DNA from: Eopsaltria australis
Taxonomy: Eukaryota > Chordata > Aves > Passeriformes > Petroicidae
Direction of reading: 5' to 3'
DNA: 64,000 nt
NCBI GenBank assembly: GCA_034509425.1
Contig: JAVTVJ010000072.1
Span: 1,364,001-1,428,000, forward strand
Shown here: positions 14,146-27,917 of the stretch, piece by piece
How the letters are laid out: each line of letters begins with the position of its first letter
Position numbering within the stretch: position 1 is the stretch's first letter
Program-made: the position numbers and the translations under genes
The notes under the pieces: generated by a model
Told to the model about the DNA's origin: nothing
Seen by the model: only the letters and a program-made list of their open reading frames with translations
The model's database searches: none

Positions 14146-17100
14146 AAGACCTTTCAAACTCACATTTTATAAAAGACAGAAGATGTGGTAACACCTCTCA
14201 CAGAAACCACTGCCTGTGAAATCACCAAAACAAAGGATTAAAGAGCTGATAGAATAAAATGTCTAGCATCCTTAACACTCATCATTTTAGTGAGAGGTTT
14301 AAGGGTGGTCACTACTTCATGATATTTACATAGACTTGCCATAGATGTGGATTTCATTTGTATCTTTAAGGTGTGGCTTTGGCATACAGGTAAGGACAGC
14401 AGACTGGGATCCATCATTATAAACAGCTATAGTCGAACGCATCAAAACCACTTTCACTTCACATGCAGCATTTATGTTGAAGCACACTACTCCCTGATGT
14501 GCTGATATAGAAGTGGTCTATATAACTACCAGCAGAAACTCAAAATAGCAGAGGAACTGTAGAGAAATGGTCTGAAAGATTGCTTTATAACCTAAAAAAC
14601 TTAGTTAATCAACACCACAGAAAGTTGGTAAAACAAATTAGTAGAATTGGAAGTCTGGTAAAACAGAAACAGTTTATTCAGGAAGCAGGAACAGGAGAAA
14701 AGGAGACCAATATTATCCTGTAGATCAAGAACACTTTGAAGTCACTCTCTGAAGCTGAGAATAAGGTGAGAGCCAAATTTGTTGCATTTCTCTAGGTGAA
14801 GATGAAAGGAGAAAGAACAAAACAAAAGCTCTTATCGAAAAGAAGCTGCAGATGAAATTTTTGATCAGGCAACAACAGCAACCAAAGGAAGAAAGCAATG
14901 TGGGAGTAAGTACTTAATTATTTATTGGAAAAGAATATGTAGGGCACAGTCCTACATAATGTGTGGAGGGAAACTTCACATGGGGTAAGCCAGAGAAGTT
15001 CAAATGTTCAGAGAATGAAAAAATTCTTTCTTGAGTACCTCATAAATAATAGACACCATATCACAGTTATTCTTGAAGAAATAGTTAGGGTTGCTACATC
15101 AGGAAGTTTACCTTCCAAAGGAAACAGCATCAATGGAAAAAAGGCATAATTGATAAATTATAGATTTAACTTGCCTTCTCAATTCATTGAGTAATCAATC
15201 TGTAAGCAACTAAATGACAACAGTAAAAAAGATGTACTCTTTCTGATAATTGTTATTATTTCTTGGCAATATAAGTGGCCTAGACAATAAGGATGATGTA
15301 ATACTTGTGATATATTTTTACCTCAGTAATCTTTCTGGCACTAATCATATGACATTTTGAAAATTATGAAGGTCAGGTTATATGCTATGGGCATAAGCTA
15401 AAGTCCCAAGTCAGTGTGTGCTCTTAGGGTGGATAGTGATGTTCTGCTGATGCGCCAAGGAGATGTTTCAGATGGATACCTGTAGGGATCTGGCTTGGGC
15501 CAAGTTCAAAACTGTATTTTCATTAATGGCTTCAAAGAAAGAAATAGTCAAGATTATGTTTGTAAGACATGCACAAAGTGCCAGTCTAAGAGGAATTTCT
15601 AGTTCAAAGAACAAAATGAGAATTCAAAATGCATCTGCTATTCATAAGATCAAAATAAATTAAAAGCAACCAGTACTTTGCTATAAAGGAGGCCTCAGAC
15701 AGTCTATCTGCGACAAGAGTCTGATCTCCAGCAGGCACTGAGCTCTGTGGATTTCTGGTCTTGGACACCCCTATGAATGCAAACAGCAGGAACACTTTCA
15801 TGTCAACGAGGGGGATGACCCTTCAATGACCCCAGTGCCAACCCCAAGTGAAGTCAGGGTGACTTGCTTAGAAAAATCACAGAGAGCAAGTCTAAATGAA
15901 AATATTCTCTGATTCTTGTTAATAAAGTATCAGAAGCTCACCTCTCCACTACAGGACACTAAGTCCATTGCATTCCTACTATGCCTTTCTGAGTTGCAAA
16001 AGCTCACTCTCCTTTTCCAGGGCTGGATCTGGCAAGAAATCTGCCTTTAGATTCTCTAAGAGTTTCTCCTCCTCTGAAAAGGCAAGGTTGATTTGTTTTT
16101 GCTGTTTGAAACTTTGAAGAAGGCAGATTTCAAGGCAAAACACTGTTCAGCTGAGATGTCAAAATATAGTCTTGCACTGTCACAACAAAAGCATGTTTGG
16201 GCTCTGGCCTCTAACTCCAACATTTGAATGGAAACTACAAACTCAGGGACACTATTTGTTAAGTTTCCGGTTTTTATATATTTTCCCTAGAAAGGGACTG
16301 CTTGCTTTTTTTATGCCAGACAGGTTGCTCACAATTGAAAATTCAGTGCCCCTTATCTGGAAAAAAATCTTCCAAGTTTTGCAAAATTACTTGAAGACAG
16401 CTCTAACCTTAGAATAGAGAGTAAGTTACTCATATGGCTAACCTTTTTTATTGGAAATAAAATAATCCTCTTTCTTATTTAACAATGAGGTTAAGAATCT
16501 AGCATATCCAGACTCCCGGAACAGCAGGAACAACAAGAAGAAAGTTTTACTCCTTTTGCAGGCACAATCTATGTTTCCTTTTATGCCTGACCTTTACCAC
16601 TTGCTTAATGGCATGGGTGAATGAAATATCCACAGGGCAGTAAGAGGTTGAAAAAAGGCCCCAGAAGGCAGAGTTTTCTGGGTGTGCAACCAATGTCTTC
16701 TTAACCACTGCGAATTAAGGTCCAAATTAGTGGTTATAAATATTGTTGTGAGATAATTATACACATGCTCCTATTTGATTTTAATATCTGCTCTGCACTG
16801 AAGAAAGAACACAGTAAGGTAACCATGAGTTGTCTGTGTCTGAAAAGATGGCGGGGATTTTTTCGTTTTGAGGATCTTGGTTCCTAGAGAAAAGGGTCAA
16901 TTTGGCTCAGGAGTAGAGCTGTGTAATTGCAGACTCGATTCAGTTCCTCACTTTGTTAACACCATGACCATTTCCAGAGGTTCTGCCCATCGTACTATAA
17001 AAGGGGCCACAACACCAATTTAGATCTTCTAAATCCCAAGCACAATAGCTGTCCCCTGGACCATCTAGGAGGAAGATCATCACCACTGATTTTATTAATA

Positions 17101-19010
17101 CCTGGTAGCTGGTATAGCCTTCTAATTGACACAGACATCTGCCTTCAAGTGCTAAAATTGAGTTCAGGGTAGAAGTCTTAAATTCTGTGTTGGCCATGTT
17201 CTTTACCTTTCTTTCCTCATTTCATTCCGATATTATTCACACTGGATTTTTAGAGATTTGTGAATCTAGTTCTGCTAACCAGAAATCTTATTTCTGCACA
17301 GGATTAAACTTGGTACTTTATACAGCTGCAAATTGCTCTTTACTCTTTTTGTCTGTGAGGACAGTTTTTCTTGAAGCTATTTCTTCTACTAGGAAGTAGG
17401 AGATCCATGTGGTGGTAATCCCTCTTACATTGTTTCTTTGATGAATGAGACCTCTGTCATAGCTTATCTCAGATTCTATCTAAGGTGAAAAAGTAACTTG
17501 GTACTAACCTGATTGACTACAGATATTAATTTTTTTTGTAGTTTTATATTTAAGAACTCAAGGAGCTTTTTTTCTGCATAGACTCAGCCTTCTGTGTCAT
17601 TGCAACTAATTGCCATCCTTTTTCTTGAGTGGCTGATAGTGAAAAGGGTTGTACCAAAATTGTAGTTGTGACAAGTGAGAAATCAACAAGAGACCCCATT
17701 TTTCCAAAAACAGAAATAAGACACTGAGATTTTTCTCATGCTGTTTGGGCTGAGTGAATACAGTGCAATTAATGTGAATAGTATATTTCATTAATTTAGC
17801 AGTAAAGGTCAATAGGGCAGAACATACCTTTCTAAGGAGGATCAATGTATTTACCTGCCAGGTAGAAAGTTTTCTAGTTAAAGAAACATGACAAAAAGAT
17901 TTGCCTGAAATGCAGCAAGAAGAGGCTGTAAGAAGAGAATCCCAGCCATCCAAAGATGGGTTTGCTATCTGATATAGGCATCAGCTGATCAATGAGCTAC
18001 AGTCTGTTGACTGCACAGAGTTCCTGTATTATTTTTTAAATAAAACCTTTGCAAGCCTGTAGTCTATTCTGCCATTTTCAACAAAGAAATACCTGCCTGA
18101 TTACAGGTATTAAAAGCAGGAATCATCTCCCATTGCAAAGCAGCTGACTGTTCTGGAAAACCTCAATGGCTGTTTGGATCAATAGTTAGAGATCTCTGCA
18201 CAAAGAGAATCTAGATCGGGGGCTTTGTTAAAATATCTGAGACCCAAGTGGATCTGCCTTCATTGATCAAAGTATACTCTGCTAGAGCCAATATTATTGC
18301 AGGTGCCTTGCTGAGTGATATATCTATTCACATATTTTCCAGATAATTCATTTAGAAGAAAAAAGAAAGAAAAAAGAAAAAGAAAATAAAAGAATCCCAG
18401 AGTGTGAATTCATATGTGGGCAAGCATTCAAAGCAAAAAAGCAACTGAGAATTTTAAAGATATTTAATCCACACACACATTATTTATTTTTTTCTCGTCC
18501 ACTTCTCCTTCAAGTTTTTAGACACTTGGGACTCTGCAGGTTGAAACATTCTGGGGAATGTGCATACTGCACTGCCCCATATACTCAAGTATTAGATTAA
18601 TGAGAAAATGGGGAAAAAAACACCTGGACTTCTGGTAAGTATTAACAGAATCATTGTTACAGCATGGAATAATTTGTTTCTTCTAATTTGTCAATGCTGA
18701 CACCTTGCCAAAAACAGTGTCTAGGCTGTTAAGAATATAGAGACTGACAGCAAAGGGAATAAAAAAACCAACATAACAAGCAATGTAAAATATTTGCTAC
18801 ACTGCCTTGTAAAGACTGAGTCAAAAGACCAAGTTTTTTATTAAAAAAAAAAGACACTAAAAAAAGACACAAGTTTCCCCAGAAGAAAAGATTACTAAAA
18901 ATGATCAGTCAGTTTTTCTCTGTTGTTGCTTGGTTGTTTTGTTTAAAGAGAGGGCTGGTAATAGACATTTATCATAGGTGATGGGTTTTTAAGAGAAGTT
19001 TTCATAGAAT
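14146..19010. other. AT-rich non-coding stretch, no gene seen
   Basis: Open frames reach 115 codons (17606-17953 minus) without recognisable content. There is one exon-like segment at 14796-14905, listed separately. A TATAAAAG-like sequence near 16996 has no initiator or coding sequence that would make it a promoter. A purine-rich AAAGAAAG tract lies near 18355-18392. Confidence 0.55.
14796..14905 (+). other. Exon-like segment (weak candidate)
   Basis: The acceptor is TTGTTGCATTTCTCTAG and the donor is a perfect GTAAGT. Between them, 110 bases give 2 bases plus 36 open codons ending on a codon boundary; the other two frames are stopped. The peptide is highly charged, with EDERRKNKTKALIEKKLQMK followed by a run of four Gln and then PKEES, so a helical or coiled segment is possible. 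I recognise no family. The A-rich composition makes Lys/Glu/Gln-rich open frames likely by chance. Of the four exon candidates in the window, this has the best pair of splice signals. Confidence 0.22.
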
Positions 19011-19014
19011 TGTT

Positions 19015-19182
19015 GTTTCATAGATTGTTGAGGGCTGGAAGGGACCTCAAGGACCATCCAATTCCAATCCCCTGCTGTGGGCAGGGACATCTCCCACTAG
19101 ACCAAGTTGCTCAAGGCCTTGTCCAACAGGAACACTTCCAGGGATGAAGGATCCACAACCTTCCTGGGAAACCTCCATATAA
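19015..19182 (-). mobile_element. Short CR1 LINE 3' end
   Basis: About 170 bases match the CR1 3' untranslated end on the minus strand. On the plus strand the hallmark is TTGTTGAGGGCTGGAAGGGA followed by CCTCAAGGACCATCC, then a CCCTGCTGTGGGCAGGGACA motif and a CCACAACCTTCCTGGG-like segment. Only the 3' tail is present, so it is a severely 5'-truncated, dead copy. It begins abruptly at the conserved terminus at its low-coordinate side, as CR1 does. Confidence 0.9.
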
Positions 19183-22100
19183 CCTGTACGGCCAATTATA
19201 AACAGGGAAAAGGGTTTTCTTGGTGAGTTTATAAAATACTTTTCAGTGCACATTTTTATCAGAGAGAGGTAGCCAAACACCTTTCAGGATAGGGTTTCAA
19301 GTATTATTTTCCTTCATATAGGACCAACTGAGTGGACCTTGTAAAGGTCCCTTTGAGGCAAATGTGTTTGAAATTGTTTTAGATTTTTCAAATTTAGATT
19401 TTTTCCTCAGCCTCAGTGAGGCTCAGTGAAAATTTCATCAGTGAAAATTTTATTTTATACTACACCTAGATCATCATTAAATTACTTGTTTGAAAGTTAA
19501 TTCTTAGGACTGTCTCGTACTGCAGGAGCATTCAGATTATAACAGTTATAATCCAGATTCAGAGATATTTTAAGATTCTTTTCAAGGCCAAAAAAATATA
19601 TTCAAACAGAACAGTTCTTAATAATTTCTTGAAGTTGTTCCCTGATTTTACCACCCCCAAATCAACAGTAATATAGATTCTGTCTTTCTTTTAATAGAAG
19701 GAAAGTGGATTATTTTCATTTCCCTTTATTCAAGATTGGGGTTTTTTTCATTTCAAAGATACTCAGCATGTTATTTCCTTTGAATAGATCACAGTGTGTG
19801 AGGCATCAATTTCAAACAAGTAACCCTTGAGGTCAACTTTTGTTACTGCTATATCTTTCCAATCTTTCTATTTAAATGGAGAGTCAATAGTGAAGACAGT
19901 AATTTATTTCCCTTTTATTATTCTAGGAGTCTCCTAAAACATCATCTCTATCTAAACAATTCTATTGCTGAGATTAAAAGATTTCTCAATACAGTATCAA
20001 AACTGATGATAATTTCTAGCAGACATAAGCTATGTTTAAACCTCAAAAATAGTAAATAATTTGAACAACTAATACATAGGCCATTCCTTGTCATTTTCTG
20101 GTGATTGTAGCCATTAAGTTCGTATTTTCTGCACACAGACAATTTTTGTACATTCTTGTTGCTTTTCCTGAACTGAAAACTTTGAACTAGATTTGTATTT
20201 TCCTAAAAGGTCAGTGCCTTCACCCAGTGGAAGCAATCTAACTGGGCTAAAGATTTGGATATTTCAGTCTTAATATTGCTTCCAGTAATGAAAACCTTTG
20301 CTGTTGATGACTTTCCCCCTCATATACTGTTTCAAATTGCTTTGAAAAAGTTAGTTACAAATTTTGCACTATTTAATGTATTGCATCATAAACTTCAATA
20401 TGAGAATGTGTAAGATAGGATTTTGAAACTAGAATGTGAAAAACCATTGGAAATTTGAAGAGATAGCCATATTTTCACTTGCTAATAATATCTTTTTCTC
20501 ACAACCTTTACAATATGCAACATGTAGAACATGAGGTTGGGTTTGTTGTGTTTTGGTTATTATATAAAACTCACGTCAGGAAGTTGGAAACTATTTCAAA
20601 GACTGTTTGATCTCAGTGTATTGAGATAACACTCTGGTAGAGGATGTGCTTCAAGATGCCATTGTGATCAGGCAGATGAAGACAGACTCTCCAGAATTTT
20701 TGAAAATACTAGAGTTTGGTGAAAGAAAAGAAATAACAGAAAAACCCCCAACTTCCAATTCTTTCTAGTGATCATTGCACGAAATTTCTGAATGTTGACT
20801 TGTCTGGAGTTTATTTACCTATTTTGCACAAAAAAAAAGACAGTTGGAAACTATCTGAAAAAGGTTAATTTATCTTTTCAATATTCATTACAGACCCCTC
20901 TGAAAGTTAACTTTGAATTACTAGCAGATAAGGAAAGAGTATCAAGATTCAAATAATTGAATCTGGCATACCTTTATGTTGCTGCTGTTGTTGTTAAATA
21001 TTCTTAACGGAATTTAATTTCTGTCCATAAAACAATCAAATAGGAAATAATTAATTTCTTTTTCCAGAAGTCTAATAGTAAGCAAACATCAGAAATGCAA
21101 CAATATTCCTGTAGATTGTGGCAACAGTTGCCATGGAGAAAAACATGTCATTTTCATTTAAACCTTTGTTCTTCTCAAATGAAAGAAAAGTTAACATATT
21201 GTACTACGAAGATGTCATAGTTTAGCTTTAGGTAAATCTCCAATTATAATTCAATTTATTATTTTATTATCATATTTTGATTGGCTTGATCAACATTTAT
21301 TGCTTCTCTCACTGAGTTCTAACTTGTACAAGTGGGGAAATAACTGAGGACTACAATAATTGGGGAAAACAAAAGCCCCAGAGTCATTAGAAGCTGTTCT
21401 GTAGTTGGCTTTGTGATATATTTTGCTGGCATTTTGACAATTAACCATGAGCAATGGAGAAACCTTCTCTGTCTAAATGATAAACTTCCTTTAACTATTA
21501 CCTCTAAAGTATCATGAAAACATCTCATTCCACTCTTACATGATCAATTACTCTCTCTCCTCACCATCACTTGTGTTTTGGGATATGGCACCCTACACTC
21601 AATGCCCTGCAAAATTCATATCTACCCCACCATGGAGTATGCCAATATCTACTCTACCCAGTAGGAAATTAGGAATGTCTAAATAAAAAAGGCATTGAAT
21701 ACATACAATTGTAATTTTGAAGAACAGATCTAATCTGGAAATAAATTTTCATTTCAGTGGTGACAGAAGGACTTTGTTCAGAGTTGTATAAAGCATGAAG
21801 TGTCCAGACATGTCTTCTGAGTTATAATCAGGTGTCTTATATTCAGTGTGCTTATATCCACTTCCAGATACTTAAGTGAGTCTTTTTTTAATAATACACA
21901 GAGTAGGCTTTTTTTTTGTTCCATTCAGAGGACTCTTGGGTTTATTAATAGTTAGAGTTCACTATATGTTAATTGAAAGACAGGAAGAAGACTTAACTTT
22001 AAGCCATCAATTCCTAAATGTTGAAGTCAGGCTGCAGTTAGAGGTCTAATCATAATAATTATGGAGCAGCATAGCTTTGAACTTCTCAAGATTTACTATG

Positions 22101-25100
22101 ACAGGTACAGTTTAATTTGGTAATGAACTTCTACCAAAACAAACTTGATGAAAATGAGAGATGGTGCTTGACAGTGTGAAGTGTTCTTTGCTCTTTTTAA
22201 ATATAATTGCAATTTTTTAAACCTTAATGTTTTATATAGATGCATGTGAAGACAATATTAGACTTTTTTGAGTAGAGTTAACAGGAGTTTATAATTGGAA
22301 ACTTGTTCTGTTGGCCTAAGACAAAAGCAGAAGTCTAAACTCATTTCTGAGCATGCACCTCAAATATCTGAAAATCACAGCTGCTGAAAACGTATTTATT
22401 TCAGTACAGCTTAGCTACTACATGTTTTACATAATATGTGCAAGTTAGACCCTATTTACAACCAATGTAAATGCCTCTCTGAATTCATTATTTTTCTGGA
22501 AATCTGTGTGATTTCATAGTAAATAACAGTTTTCTCAGTACTGAAGATGCAATACATCAAGATAATGACAGGTACAAGCAAAAGTCATCACATTCAGCAC
22601 ATAATGCATCCATCAGAATGCCATTTTTATCATGTGATTTTACAGTTCTTCATTTCTTCTCTAAAAGGTACAAGATGTGAACTACTTTCAGCAAGCACTA
22701 ATGAAGGAGTCAAGGTGTGGGAGAAGCAAGTTTTAAGATTAAATAGTCTTGTTGTTTTCTTTTTGCATTTAAATAATTAAATCTGATTTCATCCTTGGGG
22801 TTGCTTTTTTCAAATTGGCTACAGCTTAACTGTAGGGATATTTAATTAGTTTTTGCTGATTTTCTGTCTGTTTTTATTTACTCAGTGGGTTGATTGCTTC
22901 TCCATTACTTGTAAAATTTTCTTTTTTTTCTTCCTTGCTTTGTTTCCATCTCTCTAAAGAATACATTTCATATTCTCTTATTATTTTTTATTTTCCAGAA
23001 AATTTAAAAATATGAGGCTGCAGATAAAAATACTTGTACAAGCAGGCAACCTAATGCTGTAATTAAATAGAGCAACTTCAACTGATTTTATTTGGAGTGA
23101 AATCAATCATCCTGATACCTTGAAAATCCTCAGTGTCTCACTTTTTTCTTTCTTAAAGTAGAGAGGACATTCTTCAGTTTTCCCAGCGGCTGTAAATGCA
23201 TTATTGCTTTCCATCAAATTTCATTTTTACAAGAGTGTGCATTTACATTTTTCCTGTATTCATACATTAGATTTTATTGCCCCATACTAAAATTTACTCC
23301 TCATGGATTTTCCATTCATCTCTCCATTATCCTCCTTGAATTAACAGATTATTGCCCTGACTTCTTTAGCTGTCTGTGGTACAAAAAAAACAACTGCATC
23401 TGTTATGTCAGTGTATATGACGAGTTTTTAAGGATCAAAATAGATATTTGCTTATGCCATATTCATATATTTCATTAGGATTCTACACATTCATGGGTGC
23501 CAGAATCTCCTGTGCTTCCACATTTTACATACATTTTTTCATAGCATAAAGCCATTCGACAATTTTATTATTCTTTGGGAGAAAATTTAAAAGGAAGAAT
23601 GTCCTATGCTTTTTATATATTTGGATGCTTCAAGTCAACGTTTAATTATATTCTATGAGGAAAATGGGGTTCAGATCCACATCTGAGGAAAAAAAGGAAG
23701 AAAACAACACCTCCTCTCAGATAGACCTTTAAAATGCATGGATTTGATACACAAAAATACACTCTAAACCCAGAAATTAAATTCAATAAGGCCTGTTTGG
23801 TCTGCCAGCAGTTAAAACTCCCCAGATAACAGAGCTTCCTTGGCTGCTTAACCTGTGTGGCCACTAGCTCAAAACTTACACAGTTATAACTGCAGGAACC
23901 AGTCCAGGCCCTGAAGTGTGAACTGTCTCCCTTGATCTTCCAGCACATTCATTTCATAAAGCATCAGCCATAGGAAAGTCACCACAGAGCAGTGTTTTGC
24001 TGTTTAAAACGAGATGTGGCACACTTGGAGAGAAGAACCATTCGCAATGACATTAGCACTGGTCTGTAATTCTGCACGAGCCTTTGAATGCAGAAAGCAC
24101 TGACAAACTGGTAAGGCAAGTTTTGCACTTGGATTTCCATGACTCAGGGAGTTGTGCAGTGTCGAGGCAAAAATTTGTCCCAGAAAAGGCAAAGTAGGTA
24201 TATTGGAAGTTTTTTTTCTTTCATTTGAAATCCGTCTTAGAGAGGCAGAAAAAATATAACACAGTACAGAATAATGGCCAGTGTACAAGCTGTGTCTTCC
24301 TGTTATTGCACTCACTGACATTTCCTCCACCAATTAAGTGTTTTGCAAAGCACAGTGAAAAGAAAATCAAGTGGGAGTATATCTTTCCTTCTTTTCCTCC
24401 TTGAAAAACTGTGATTTCCTTATGCCTGAGAGTTACCAAGGGTTCTTAATAGCTGAATGCCACTGCTTACAAAAGCAAACCTGTAAGAATATTGAAACAA
24501 AAACATTTTTCAACTGTGCTATCTGAACTTTTTATACCATGCAGTAAAACATGAGCATTAACCCTTCAAGTAATAAAGCAAGGAGCCTGTTAACCTTATT
24601 GCAGACAGAAGATTCTTGTTACTATAGGAGTGGAGAACTAATGAGCTAAAATGGCAGTGAGTACCTCTGACCTCCTGCCCTGCAAGGTCTTGGCTGTGCT
24701 CACCAAGCAGGGCCAGGTCCTACACGTGTGGACCGGTCAGGTCTGTTTTGTTGTCAGACAGATTCTGGAGCCAGCAGTTGAGCGCACCACAGCAGCATCT
24801 TGTGTGCTCTGCCTGTGCTTTGGCTCCCAACATCCCCCATGGCCCAGCAGCACTGAGAAGCTCAGGGAATCCAAGGAAATGGGTTTGTTAGGAAACAGGG
24901 CCAGCAGCCATCCACAGGGTTGGCATTCTGTCATTTAGGCAGAGTCCAGGGTAAGGTTCCACAGAGGGTTCTGCTGTGTGCCTTCAATTTTAATTCAGAA
25001 AAATCACTGGCACAGGTGTACTTGTCAAAGCATTGTCCTTCATGGTGTCCCTTAAAAGAAAATAGATTAGTCTAGATGCAAGAAACAAAACACTTCATCA

Positions 25101-25420
25101 TAATAAGTATCCCATAATTCAGTGACTGGGATGAGAAAGAGCATATTGTTACACATTCAAAAATACCAGATGGGAAGTTTAACTTACTCATTCCTGTCAC
25201 AGAGTCCACCTAACACTCCACCATTTTTGCCAAATGCACATATTAATATTTCTCCTTAAACCGTCTGAGACTGAGAATATGTTACATAAAAGAAATTAAC
25301 AGAATTAAGTAGAATGATTTTGATAAATGATTTGTGTGAAAGTTGGTTGCCATGAAAGCTGCAGGGAGTTTCAATATTTAATCTACAAGTATAAAAGCTG
25401 TCCTTTCTGATATTAACAGA
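19183..25420. other. AT-rich non-coding stretch, no gene seen
   Basis: Open frames are at most 109 codons (24004-24333 minus) and unrecognised. The stretch is strongly AT-rich except for a GC-richer islet at about 24650-24990, which has no identifiable repeat or gene. Short homopolymer runs are the only other features. Confidence 0.55.
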
Positions 25421-25865
25421 TATGATGGGTTTAACCTAGCTGACGGTCAAACACCCACCCACCCAGCTGCTTGTTCACCTGTAGTGGCACAAGGAAAGAA
25501 AACAGGAAGAACAGGCATGAAAAAAAGTCATAGGTCAAACTTAAGACTGTAAAATTGCTTACCAAATGCCAGTGTGGGCAAAACACACTCAGCTCAGGGA
25601 AAATTAACTTAACTTGCTGCTAACTAAACTAAGTATTACTAACCTGACAGTGAGAAACAAAAAGACAAATATACAACACCTTTCCTGCCCCATTTCCAAG
25701 CCTCAACTTTACTTCTTCATTCTTGATTTCTTTACTTCCACCCTTGTTAGTGCCACACCTTCAGCCCCTGTGGCAAAGATATGGGCAGAGTAAAAGCGAG
25801 GACAGAGAGTTACGGTCAGCACAGGGTGGTTTTTCTCCTTAAAGTGCTCAGCTGTGACGGTTTCT
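25421..25865 (-). mobile_element. ERVL-type avian LTR, 3' part
   Basis: On the minus strand the end at 25421 reads GGTTAAACCCATCATA, close to the conserved GGGTCAACCCATCACA terminus of a widespread avian ERVL-class LTR. Further in come a TTAGTTTAGTTAG...TTAATTTTCCCTGAG stretch, corresponding to the family's AATAAATTAAACTAATTTCCCC region, then GAGTGTGTTTTGCCCAC and, near 25815, a GTAACTCTCTGTCC segment. The order agrees with the family throughout. The 5' side fades near 25865, so this is about the last 445 bases of a longer LTR. The polyadenylation hexamer is not intact. No internal retroviral sequence adjoins it, so it is probably a decayed solo LTR. Confidence 0.72.
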
Positions 25866-27911
25866 GAGTCTTTATGCAATGGTTTAGTAAATCAAATCTG
25901 TGGGAGATCTGTCTGTTCGTATATATATGTGTATATGCTATTACATATGTTTGAAAGTTTGATAATTTAAAATCATTAAATGGCAACTACTTATTTTGTC
26001 TTTCAGAAGCTGAATTCTTCACAACCAGAATCTCAATGGTCAGTCCTCATAGCTGGTCTTACCAAGCCTGCAGTGGTGTGTTAGCTCTGCACAGATATGG
26101 GCTGTAGGCCACACAGTCTCAGCTGAACATTCCTACCACTTGTAAGATTCAAGCTTTGAGTTCAGACCAGTTGTCAGCCTGCCAAATTTTTCCTTGCTTG
26201 GAGAATGAGATTTCTCAATCCCTAAAGGAAAAGAATGACCTCTGTGCTTAGTTCATAAAAATCAAGTTATTTTTATGAAACACATATATTTCCTATCAAC
26301 ACAGGATCTGCTCAAAATGCTTATTTCAAAAGGTTATCTTAGTGAAATGCTTAAATAAATACATTTATATGCCTATCATATACATCAGCTTCTGAATTAA
26401 GGATCTGCTATCTCTGTGAGACAAGTTAGATGCAGTTAACTTATCTTTCTTTCATGTTTAGATTTTTAGATGCTCTAAAAACCAAACTCAACAATGAAGT
26501 GAGAGGTCCATTTAATTGGCAAAAAAAAGCTTGGGGTAAACTGACACAAATTCCGTGCTCCTGCCAAAGAAAAGGAGACTTGAGCTATGTGCAAATCCTG
26601 TTCTGCATCTTACAGAGGAAATTAAATTTTTTCTCAGTCTTGACTTTATATCTAGATGAATGCTCTGTATACTAGATGTTAGCAAAAGCTTTGGAAATGA
26701 CACCTCTTGCACCTCAAAAATTCAAACATTTTAAAAGATGTTTATCAGTTCCCAGCAATCAGAATCTTTTGCTGACTTCCTGGAAGTTGGTTAGAGGAGT
26801 ATTTATAGTATTTTCTGCGTTTTTCTTCATATGTTTACTTGCCAATCTTATTTTTCTTCTTAGCACTCTCTTTTTTGATCCTTTTTTTGTTTTTCTGCAT
26901 CAGTGACCTTTTCCTATCTGGTGCTTTCTCTTCATGGCCTGGCATATAGCACTATTCACAATATCTGTATTTTTTTCCTCAAACCCCTACCACCATCACA
27001 TTTCTAATTTCCTCTAAATGTTAAAATCAGTTGCTGAACAGCATGTAGGAACCACTTCTGAATGTGTGTATGTGGCATTTTAGGAGGCCCTGTAGAAGGC
27101 AAAATGTCACCAGCACTGCCATTTGGTTAGAATGAAGAACATAGTAATAAATTATTTATGTCTGGTATTTTGTAAGAACAGCTTCACTTGATAGTGTTGT
27201 ATTTCACTTGGACCTGACCTAGGTAAACTTACTGGTTGGACCAGTTAGTAGGACAAAAATTATTACAGCATAAGGTGTATTTAGAGATTTATTGTAACAG
27301 AAGAGACAATTTTTTTGAAATATACACACTAGAAGTCCCTAGTGCCCACAGGGTCTGCACTCTTGAAATATAAACACATTGAAAAAAATCTGAACATTCA
27401 AAGAGCAACAAGCACAGTTACTGCAATACTGCAAAGTAGTGCCATTGCTGTGACTAAACAGCAAGTAATGTAAGGAAAATTTTACATGTTCTGGACAACT
27501 GGTTGGAGAAAAGTAAAAGGAATTGTTCAGAGAAAGTAATTTATTGATGTTTGGATGAAAAACTAGAATGTAGATTTAGGACATATTGGAGGTTAATGCT
27601 CCATTATTCAATCAGCAGATAGGTAGTGCTGAGATCTGACTTGCATTCCATCAAGCCTCAGGATCACGGACAGGCATCATCAGTACTGTAACATAGCCTA
27701 TAATACAGCAAAAACAATAGCAAAACCAAAACATACAGCATAACATAGTGATTGATTCTTGGATGAGTTCCCTTTTAAGCTTAGACTCTCTGTGACTGCA
27801 TAAGTTGGACCTGCTTGGACACAGAGACCCTACCTATCTGCAGGATCTTCATCATGACAGGAATAGCTGATTGCTTTTATAATTAGACAAATGCTTTCTA
27901 AGTATTGAGTA
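25866..27911. other. Non-coding stretch, one unidentified repeat
   Basis: Apart from the unidentified repeat copy at 26018-26218, I see only short unassigned open frames of up to 81 codons. No element boundary was recognised between the repeat and the LTR that starts at 27918. Confidence 0.5.
26018..26218. repeat. Unidentified dispersed repeat, copy 1
   Basis: This ~190-bp segment is matched in the same orientation at 32571-32771. By eye, about 31 differences occur over 191 aligned bases (roughly 84% identity). Conserved blocks include TCCTCATAGCTGGTCTTACC, TTAGCTCTGCACAG and TTCAGACCAGTTGTCAGCCT. Similarity starts and stops sharply on both sides. Neither strand is open across the unit. I do not recognise the family; an internal or LTR piece of an ERV, or a non-autonomous retroposon, are both possible. 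Confidence 0.8.
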
Positions 27912-27917
27912 GTAGTC
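27912..27917. repeat. Target-site duplication, left copy
   Basis: GTAGTC directly precedes the TG end of the LTR at 27918 and is repeated exactly at 28559-28564. A 6-bp duplication is the size made by alpha- and betaretrovirus-like (ERVK-class) integrases. Confidence 0.8.

Noticed and set aside
16990..17005. TATAAAAG-like sequence that could be a core promoter
   Set aside because: No LTR ends, CpG island, initiator or coding frame lies nearby. TATA-like strings are common in AT-rich DNA.
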